Below, one piece after another: positions 57,013-64,000 of a DNA stretch of 64,000 bases (position 1 is the first letter of the stretch; each line of letters begins with the position of its first letter). Both the position numbers and the translations under genes were made by a program. Below the pieces are notes generated by a model. It ran no database searches and was not told the origin of the DNA. It was given only the letters and a program-made list of their open reading frames with translations. Origin of the DNA: Chaetoderma sp. LZ-2023a (lineage: Eukaryota > Mollusca > Caudofoveata > Chaetodermatida > Chaetodermatidae). The stretch covers positions 142,043,136-142,107,135 of the forward strand of contig CM067359.1 of the NCBI GenBank assembly GCA_034401795.1. Reading direction: 5' to 3'.

Positions 57013-57019
57013 GATTTTA

Positions 57020-57924
57020 ACTGTTCTGCGATTCCGCGTGTTCTCCCGTTCCACGTTTTAGGTTTCCCCCTTTTTTCTGTAGCGCTGGTTTTTGCTGTTT
57101 TGATTGGCCAGTCAGCAAACTTTAAAAAATTGAAAATTGTCAACAAATTCACTCTAACTACAATTTTGTCTGCAAATCTGGTAATTTCCATTTTATTGTT
57201 TGCGGGTCATAGGGAATTTTGCTGTGTAATTCTATGTGTACCTGAAAACTTGCTTGAGGTTTTAGTCAACTTATAACAAACAATGTCACCAGTTTTCGTA
57301 GATTATTTCGTACTTCAGCCACTTGACTCACTATTATCACCATCATCATCATCATTTTCGAGGCATGAACAGTTTGCTTGTTATTGCCTCGGTGCTTTTT
57401 AAAATCATCATCATCTTGGTGGACTACTGCATTTCACAGGCACTTGTATCAGGGATTGAGTACCTTTAAAGGCGGTTCAGGGATAGAGTAAGAGTAAGAG
57501 TACCTTTAAAGCCGGTTGGGACACACCCTAACCAGACATGACACACCCCCATGGCTCAGAGATAAATAACAAGGTGCAGTACTAATGGCTGCCATACAAC
57601 CACAGGCGGTTTACTAAATCGCCTCGACCGACACAATATTCATCACCTACACACAATCTTTGGTGTGGGGTTTCTCAAAATATATTATTACAACATTTTG
57701 CCTTGACTATCCATCGGACATTAATTACGTACATCCTCACAGATTTAAACTAAAGTTGTGAAATATGACCGAAAATCATGCGAAATTAATAACTCTGCAC
57801 ACGAACGAAGGCGGCCACTAATCGATTTGTTGGACCCATACGCGGTACCTATGGCTCACTTCGTTGTATAATGAAGACGCTTGAACAGCTTTGATACAAC
57901 ACAATTAAAAATCAAATAACGAAG
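57020..57924. other. Unassigned stretch with short repeats
   Basis: Contains ATCATC triplet runs near 57340 and 57400 and a duplicated GAGTACCTTTAAAG near 57455 and 57500. No gene recognised. Confidence 0.35.
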
Positions 57925-57977
57925 GAATCTTCCAAAATCGATCGCGATGTTTGAAGGCAAAAATTGTGCAACCCTAG
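57925..57977. mobile_element. hAT end fragment
   Basis: Reads ATCGATCGCGATGTTTGAAG and GCAAAAATTGTGCAACCCTA, the reverse complement of the left end of the element at 17572 with a few changes. The opposite end was not found. Confidence 0.5.
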
Positions 57978-58001
57978 CTGAAATAAAATTTGAATTTGAC
58001 A

Positions 58002-58175
58002 GTTCTCCTTCGATCAATACTCACCATTCTATTACTTCTGATAGCTGGGCCCTAGGACTATAGACTTAGTAAGCTTTACCGACTCCTGGAACCGGGTACT
58101 CGGCTCCCAACTGCCGAGTACCCGTTTGCCATGAAGCTCATTCTTGTTTGCATAGCAACAAGAGATACATGCTTT
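58002..58175 (+). repeat. Left inverted terminal repeat of DIRS copy 1
   Basis: Holds a perfect 12-bp stem with 8-nt loop at 58093-58124 (CGGGTACTCGGC, loop, GCCGAGTACCCG). The same hairpin is in the second copy (62469-62500) and, with one mismatch, in the right repeat (61696-61727). Confidence 0.85.
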
Positions 58176-59084
58176 TTTGCAGTTGGAAGTCTTGAGATTG
58201 TTCTAAGTCTTTTCTGTGTTAAATTGTGATAGCTTTGTGCGCTCTCTAAAAGGATATTTGGGTTACCATGGATGCTGCCGATGATAACCAGGTCGTATAT
58301 TTCCATGTTATTCCATAGTTAAAAGACTTGTTAACAACGAAATATGCCAGATTGATCGCCTTCCTTTAACCCCAACAGGCGATCGGCAGATATGAAATAA
58401 GGTGTTGGCTTTACGGTGTTTTAACACGAAAATCGGCTGATGTCGTTCTCCATAAGATCCGAGCGGGTGACGTCACACCCGTGTTGTCTCGAATTTTTAT
58501 GTTTCATTAATTCGCGCATCTGATTCTGGGTGCTGTGTACTTTATTGGTACCAGAAAACTGTTTGCAATGATCGGTGGTTTCAAAATTCTTGATTTGGAT
58601 GTGTGGTCTGCGGTTTTACCGTGTGCAACAGCAGTTTGTTTACATTTTGTTGTTTCTTCACATATCGTTTTGGCCCTTGTTAGGAGTATAATTTATATTG
58701 ACTAGTAAATATACCCCGAATGCTATGCAATATGATTCCTGGTTCCGTTATACATCCTTGATCAGTTTATGGGTGTATTATTGCCCGCTTCGTTCTTGTC
58801 ATCATAATCAATGCGATCTTTGCTGTAACGTTGCGGGGTGGGGTGCGGGAGGGTTAACATTTAATTTATGATCAAATTATTTGAAAATTAATTGTCTGCC
58901 TTCCATTCCTGTTTCGTTCCGCTTGCTTATTGTAGGTTTGTGATTATTTATAGGCCAAGCCAGTCCCGCCATCATGTGACGTATGCCATAATTTTTATTC
59001 AAGGACCATGTCTGTTTCCGTTGTAACATTGAATGTAATCTTGACAGTAGGTGTAACATTTGTGTAGTGTGGTCGTCCGACATG
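58176..59084 (+). other. DIRS leader between left repeat and ORF1
   Basis: Untranslated. Shared with copy 2 (62545-63574), for example GATCCGAGCGGGTGACGTCA. No ORF of note. Confidence 0.5.
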
Positions 59085-60437
59085 ATGGTCAAGTTCCTTG
59101 CCCAGAAGGACTTGGCAGGGTCTGCCGCGGGGTCAGGCGGTCTGAAAGCAAATCGTGGAGCATCCGTTTCGGCCCTTGGGGGCATTCCACGTCTGCAACC
59201 AGAGGTTGTGGAGACGGCACCGCCGGCGTGGTTTGGTCCTGCTATGCAAGGTTTCTTGCATAGCGTTCTGCCTACGCTGGTGTCGTTCCTGCTTCCAAAA
59301 GTTGTATGGCAGTCTCTTCCCGTGCTTGGTTCAGACCATGTCCTTGGACATGGTTCTGCACTGGCCACCGAGGGAGCCGTCTCGTATGGCTCCCTGGCAG
59401 TCCCGTCGGGCTCCGGCCTGATGGGCTCTGTCTCTCTGCGGCCACCTCTGGGTGGGCCAGTAGCGGTGGCCGGTTTATCAAGGTTGGGAGCCATCCACCA
59501 GGATTGCTCCACGGTTTTCTCGTCTAGTGACGACTCTTCAGGGTCTGAAGACGAGGAGGCCAAGGAGGAGAGATTGCTGCGGCCTGAGATGCCGCGGGTG
59601 GAGAGCATGGAGGTCGATTCCGTCCTGGACGGAACCGTCCTCCATCTGTCTGGCTTGGCGCAAGCCAGGGCAGCGGCTCCGCCAGTGGTTGAGGCCACTC
59701 CGGTACCGGGTACCGGTCCCGTGATGGTTGGTTTGCCGCCAACCGACACTGATGGGTGTGGCTGGCCAGGAGTGGTGCTCACCTATCTCACCTGGTCCGG
59801 CGGTCAGGCATGGGGTGCCATTGGCGCCCGTGTTTGGCCACAGTACTTCAACCGTTACGGGTCCGCACAGTTTTCCGTGCGGGCCTACTCCATGGACTGG
59901 TGTTTTTCATGGAGTGGCGGCGGAACCGTATGGTACCGGAGTTCCTGGCATATCAGCAATGGCTCCTAGCTGGGAGGCCGTTGCTGGTAGGGCCGTGAGC
60001 ACGTCAACGGGTGACGGGAGTGTCCTCGGAGACAGACTGGTCAGAGGCTCTGGCTTGGCTAGCCAGGGTAGACCCGTCTGGTTTCGACCAGGGCCCAGGA
60101 GGATGCACCCCATCCATCGGTGGCATCGATTAGGATGGGGATCTTTCGCGCAGCCCGGATCCAGTCTATTGGACTGAATCCAAGGTTTATGGAGTTATTT
60201 GATGCTATCTATAGCAAACAACTCCTGACCAAGGGCCAGCTTCCTGCGACCTCCATGGAGGTGCGGGCGAGGTGTATCCCACGGGGGGAATATGACAGAT
60301 ATGGTGTTGTCCCAACAGTCACCGAGGATGACCGCTGGGTGTCCATAGTGCTGGAGCGGGTGGCCCCGCCCCGGCGCTGGTGGACAAGTCTCAGGTACAC
60401 CATGACGAAGTCCTGTCCCTATGCGATGAGGGGGTGA
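59085..60437 (+). pseudogene. DIRS copy 1 ORF1 (gag-like), broken
   Basis: Starts MVKFLAQKDLAGSAAGSGG; Gly/Ser/Pro-rich with an acidic patch (SSSDDSSGSEDEEAKEE) and then a region with VPEFLAYQQWLLAGRPLL in another frame and a third piece (GLNPRFMELFDAIYSKQLLT) at 60180. At least two frameshifts (near 59830 and 60000-60120). The position before RT and the matching ORF in copy 2 support an ORF1/gag role. The family function is presumed RNA packaging. GC content is far above the surroundings. Confidence 0.7.
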
Positions 60438-60717
60438 GGGCAGCAATGAGTGCTGTCAATCATTCTTATCGCCTTCTTCAGTCGGTGTGGGCTGAAGCAG
60501 GGGCAGGCCACCCTGTGCCACCTGTGGCGCTTTGATGTGTCAATGATGGCCTGGTGCTGTCTATGGACGCATTGGCAAGGGTGCAAGCGCGAGTGACGAA
60601 GTCTAGGAGGCAGATGGTCCTTGACCAAATGTGTCCAGCTACTACCGTTTGGGAGCGTCTTCTTGGGACGCCCCTTACTGGCCCTAGACACCCGCATTAG
60701 GCGTTGATGCGTCTATA

Positions 60718-61524
60718 GTGGGTGGAAGGCTCATGCGTTTCGTCGAGGCTTGGCGGGGTGTGACGTCAGACAGTCTGGTCCTGGGATGGTTATCCCAGGG
60801 GTACATGCCGGTGTGGTGGGATTTTCCACCACAGAATCTGTCTTTGGCACCTGTCTGGACAGCCGTCCCAAGGGAACCAGACAAATTAGAAGCCATTCAA
60901 AACGAAGTGTCAGGTTTGCTTCTGAAGGGAGCAATAAAACCAGCAAACCGGAACACTCCAAGCTTCTATTCAAACATGTTCCTTGTCCCCAAGAGCACAG
61001 GGTGATGGAGACCCATACTCAATCTCAGGCCGTTAAATTGGTTTATCCATACGCCTCGGTTTCAGATGGAAACTCCGAGGTCGGTAATGGCAGGGTTGAG
61101 GAAGGGAATGTGGTGTGTATCGATCGATCTGAAAGATGCATATTTCCACATTCCAATGAACAGGAGTTGTCACAGGTTTCTGAGATTTGCGTTTCAGAAT
61201 CAAGTGTGGGAGTTTGTGGTCCTCCCATTTGGCCTGTCGACAGCTCCATGGGTTTTCACCAGAGTGGTCATTGCGGTGACAGCGTTTCTCAGAAAAGAGA
61301 ACGTGGCGCTTCACACCTACATAGAAGATTGGCTGATCAAAGCAGACACATCAGCCAGGTTAGAGGTGGATACTGCTCTGACTCTGAAGTTACTTTCAGA
61401 TCTAGGCTGGATAGTCAACAAGGAGAAATCCGAGTTGACACCCACTCAACATTTCGTTTATTTAGGGATGCGATTCGATCTCGAGGAGGGCAGGGTTTAC
61501 CCGTCAGAGCCCAGAGTGGTGTAA
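60718..61524 (+). pseudogene. DIRS copy 1 reverse transcriptase, broken
   Basis: One frame from MGGRLMRFVEAWRG (typical DIRS RT start) through LLKGAIKPA, FYSNMFLVPKSTG and, after a TGA at 61003-61005, WRPILNLRPLNWFI, VSIDLKDAYFHIPMN, LPFGLSTAPWVFTRVV and HTYIEDWLIKA, to VYLGMRFD. The palm motif reads YIED where YxDD is usual, so the first Asp is lost as well. The frame ends right at the complementary region; the RNase H and downstream genes are absent. Confidence 0.88.
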
Positions 61525-61611
61525 TAGAATGGTGAATATTGATCGAAGGAGAATGAAGGAAATTTCAATTTCCCTTTCTCCGAGATCTAACAATACTCAC
61601 CATTCTATTAC
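61521..61611. repeat. Internal complementary region of DIRS copy 1 (hairpin)
   Basis: GTAATAGAATGGTGAATATT plus GATCGAAGGAGAA is the reverse complement of the left outer edge (58004-58036). It is followed by a second, direct copy ending CAATACTCACCATTCTATTA, so the two can fold back on each other. Confidence 0.8.
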
Positions 61612-61780
61612 GGACCCAGCCTCCCAGCCCAACGGAGGCAAGCATGCGTATCTCTTGTTTGGTGGCTATGCAAACAATATGAGCTTCATGGCAAACGGGT
61701 ACTCAGCAGTTGGGAGCCGAGTACCCGGTTCCAGGAGCCGTTAAAGCTTACTAAGTCTATAGTCCTAGGGCCAGCTATCC
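61612..61780 (-). repeat. Right inverted terminal repeat of DIRS copy 1
   Basis: Reverse complement of the left repeat from TGATAGCTG inward (CTATAGTCCTAGGGCCAGCT at its end). It lacks the outermost 32 bp of the left repeat, which reappear in the internal complementary region, as expected for the class. Confidence 0.8.
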
Positions 61781-62008
61781 AGGGGGCATGTGCTCGAAGC
61801 TGTCGTTAATAAGGCGTTTAGCGACGTCGTTATCACTGCCAACGACACCGTAGCAACAGTGTGGCCGACAGTTAGACAAAGCTGTCAGTTTCTGTTCGTT
61901 ACAGTGTCATTTAAATCCTGTTGCTAGAAATGCCTGTTCACTGTCGTTAGTGACGTAAACAAATCATGTGTATGCTGTAGTTTCACTCCGCACAGGTTTT
62001 GCATGTAG
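61781..62008. other. Spacer upstream of the Myb/SANT-like exon
   Basis: Rich in short inverted CTGTCGTTAGTGACG-like words (61800-61960). Ends in GTTTTGCATGTAG, a plausible 3' splice site. No start codon for the following frame is visible here. Confidence 0.35.
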
Positions 62009-62353
62009 GAATCGCATTTCATTAGTGTCATCTCTGACAACGAGCAATCGAATAATCCTTCTAAGCGCAGACCAAAACTCAATAAATTTGAACTAGAAGC
62101 CTTGGTTGATGCTGTGGGTAGTCGACAGGGTGTAGTATTTAAGAAATTCAGTGACACAGTCACAAATGACTTGAAAAAGGAGGCGTGGCTCTCGGTTGCG
62201 GCTAGTGTTAATGCTGTGGGCACAGCACGTAGAAACGTAGATGAATTGAGAAGAAAATGGAGGGATTGGTCTTCTGTCGTGAAGATGAAAGAACAGAAAC
62301 GACGAAAGACACAAAAGAAAACCGGTGGTGGTGGCAAAATTGTAATTTTATAG
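62009..62353 (+). CDS. Myb/SANT-like DNA-binding domain exon or fragment
   Basis: An open frame of 114 codons: SDNEQSNNPSKRRPKLNKFE, then LEALVDAVGSRQGVVFKKFS, WLSVAASVNAVGTARRNVDE and LRRKWRDWSSVVKMKEQKRR, stop at 62351. Three tryptophan-centred helices with the NAVG..R...E...KW.D signature match the Myb/SANT-like family (NAIF1/MSANTD type, often beside Harbinger transposons). No ATG precedes it in frame; the AG at 62007-62008 could be an acceptor, so this may be a second exon. It ends GGGGKIVIL only 9 bp before DIRS copy 2, so the 3' end may be truncated. It lies between two DIRS copies. Confidence 0.65.
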   Translation, partial: ESHFISVISDNEQSNNPSKRRPKLNKFELEALVDAVGSRQGVVFKKFSDTVTNDLKKEAWLSVAASVNAVGTARRNVDELRRKWRDWSSVVKMKEQKRRKTQKKTGGGGKIVIL

Positions 62354-62361
62354 GTTATTGT

Positions 62362-64000
62362 GTTCTCCTTCGATCAATACTCACCATTCTGTTACTTCTG
62401 ATATACAGCTGGCCCTGACAGCGGCTCTAGGATTATAGACTTAGAAAGCTTTACCGACTCCTGGGAACCGGGTACTCGGCTCCCAACTGCCGAGTACCCG
62501 TTTACCATAGAGCTCATTCTTGTTTGCATAGCAACAAGAGCAATACATGCTTTCTGCATTGAGGATTTTAGTGTTTTTTAAAAGAATCTAAGTCTTTAAT
62601 CAGTGATAGTTTGTGTGTTCTGAAAGGATAACTAAGGACTATGGAGAATACCGCCCAAGACAACCAGGTTGTATCGTTCTTTATTATCCATAGTTAAAAA
62701 ACTTAGGTCCCTAAATTTCGCTGTGTCGCATGTTCCAATTTCTGACCCCATAGAATCTGGGACGTGTGCTAACAACGATATATGCCAGACGATCGCCTTC
62801 TTTAACCCCCAACAGGCGATCGGCAGATATGAAAATAGGTGTTATGCTACGGTATTTCTAACACGAATATCGGCTGACGTCGTTCTCCGTAGGATCCGAG
62901 CGGGTGACGTCACACCTGGTCGCTCGGATGTTTATGTGAAGAAAAATTTTTCATTAATTCGCGCATCTTGTTCTGGGTGCTGCGTACTAAAAATGGTACC
63001 GGAAACTTTAGAATGATCAAGTTTACGTGCGATCACGATCGGTTTGCAATGATCGGTGGTTTCAAAATTCCTGAGTAGATGCGTGGTCTGCGGTTTTACC
63101 GTGTGATACAGCAGTTTGTTATACATTTTGTTGTTTTCTTCACATATCGTGCTGCTTTCGAGGAGTATAATTTATATTGATTAGTAAATAGACCCCGAAT
63201 GCTATGCGATATGATTCCTGGAGCCGTTACACATCCTGGAGGATCTATTATGGGTGTGTTTAATGCCCGCCTCGTTCTTGTCGTCATAGTCAATGCGATC
63301 GTTGTTGTAACGTGGCGGGGTGGGGTGCGGGAGGGTTACAGTTAATTTATGAGTCAAATTATTTGAAAATTAATTGTCTGCCTTCCATCCGGGTCTCGTT
63401 CCGCTTGTTTATTGTAGGTTTGTGCTTATGTTATAGGCCAAGCCAGCCCCGCCATCATGTGACGAATGCCATAAGTTTGTCCGTGTCGTGTTCAAGGACC
63501 ATGTCTGTTTTAGGTGTGCCCTGTGTAATATAGATCATAGGTGTAATGTTTGTGCAGTGTGGTCCGTCGAAACGATGGTTAAGTTCCTTGCCCAGAAGGA
63601 CTTGGCTGGGTCTGACGCGGGGTCAGGCGGTCCGAGAGGAAATCGTGGAGCGCCCGGTTCGGCCGGTGGGGGTGCTCCACGTCCCCAGCTGGAGGTGGCG
63701 GAGATGGCACCGCCGGCGTGGTTTGGTCCGGCTATGCAGGGTTTTCTGCATAGCGTTCTGCCCACGCTGGTGTCGTCCCTGCTACCAAAGGTTGGGGGGC
63801 AGTTTCTCCCCATGCCTGGTACGGATCCTGTCTTCGGACAGGATTCTGGACTGGTTACCGAGGGGGCCGTCTCGTACGGCCCCCTGGCGGGTCCGTCTGG
63901 CTTCGGCCAGACGGGTTCTGTCTCTCTGCGGCCACCTCCGGGTGGTCCAGTAGCGGTGGCCGGTCCGTCAGGTGTGGGAGCCGTCCGCCAGGACGGTTCC
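62362..64000 (+). mobile_element. DIRS-like retrotransposon, copy 2, left part
   Basis: Same left terminal repeat (GTTCTCCTTCGATCAATACT), hairpin at 62469-62500, leader and ORF1 start as copy 1, in the same orientation 4.36 kb further on. It leaves the window inside ORF1. ORF1 is uninterrupted so far, so this copy may be better preserved than copy 1. Confidence 0.85.
63575..64000 (+). CDS. DIRS copy 2 ORF1 (gag-like), partial
   Basis: Starts MVKFLAQKDLAGSDAGSGG and stays open for 142 codons to the end of the window. Clear homologue of copy 1 ORF1 (APPAWFGPAMQGFLHSVLPT in both). Gly/Pro-rich, GC-rich. I chose the ATG that aligns with the second ATG of copy 1. Function in the family: presumed gag-like RNA-binding protein (inference). 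Confidence 0.75.
   Translation, partial: MVKFLAQKDLAGSDAGSGGPRGNRGAPGSAGGGAPRPQLEVAEMAPPAWFGPAMQGFLHSVLPTLVSSLLPKVGGQFLPMPGTDPVFGQDSGLVTEGAVSYGPLAGPSGFGQTGSVSLRPPPGGPVAVAGPSGVGAVRQDGS

Larger units (their letters stand above)
58002..61780 (+). mobile_element. DIRS-like retrotransposon, copy 1, internally deleted
   Basis: The left inverted terminal repeat starts GTTCTCCTTCGATCAATACT. The right one (61612-61780) is its inner part reversed. Between them lie a GC-rich ORF1, a DIRS-type RT and, at 61521-61611, an internal complementary region that repeats the left outer edge in inverted form, the hallmark of DIRS elements. RNase H, methyltransferase and tyrosine recombinase are missing: the RT frame runs straight into the complementary region. 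No target duplication is expected for this class. Confidence 0.85.

Noticed and set aside
58877-59782. Long minus-strand frame of 301 codons
   Set aside because: It is the reverse shadow of the GC-rich DIRS ORF1 and shows no known domain.

Overview
The window is eukaryotic DNA: AT-rich, intron-bearing and dominated by transposable elements, with no prokaryotic gene organisation. The mix of Tigger/pogo, hAT, several non-LTR families, DIRS-like elements, LTR elements and many palindromic MITE-like units, plus dispersed repeats resembling ones common in marine molluscs, suggests a marine invertebrate, most likely a mollusc. That placement is inference.

One host gene is recognisable. Five small minus-strand exons (20147-20248, 10479-10604, 8679-8730, 7237-7355, 5194-5300) have proper splice sites and mutually consistent phases. 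They encode the N-terminus of a USP5/USP13-type ubiquitin-specific protease. The start codon lies at 20248 and the gene runs leftwards, probably out of the window. Its introns carry an unclassified inverted-repeat element, a 145-155 bp tandem array, palindromic MITEs, a 3.2 kb Tigger element (13701-16899), a 1.1 kb hAT-type element (17572-18674) and a LINE fragment. Two minisatellites in this gene appear to have grown out of its own splice junctions. One (10142-10527) repeats the exon 2 end with its GTAAGA donor. The other (7356-7917) repeats the intron 3/exon 4 acceptor junction. These are the most unusual observations here.

From about 20.4 to 43.1 kb is a nested insertion complex directly upstream of the gene. 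LINE B sits inside LINE H with an 8-bp target duplication. A second LINE is split by an outer LTR element (23665-42832, target duplication CTAC), which is itself split by an inner LTR element (27915-37333, target duplication CTAT). Both LTR elements lie on the minus strand. They have primer-binding sites, gag-type N-terminal sequence and a shared C2H2-finger/Ser-Thr-rich ORF, but no visible pol. The outer one carries two inverted copies of a SINE whose tail matches an RNase H-bearing LINE further right.

From 43 to 57 kb lie further broken LINEs on both strands, another copy of the long LTR, a tRNA-derived SINE and stretches with nothing recognisable (45.2-48.7 and 49.1-50.1 kb).

From 58 kb to the end are two direct copies of a DIRS-like element with GC-rich coding regions. 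The first (58002-61780) has inverted terminal repeats, an internal complementary region and a broken reverse transcriptase, and it lacks the tyrosine-recombinase portion. The second starts at 62362 and runs off the window. A Myb/SANT-like exon (62009-62353) lies between them.
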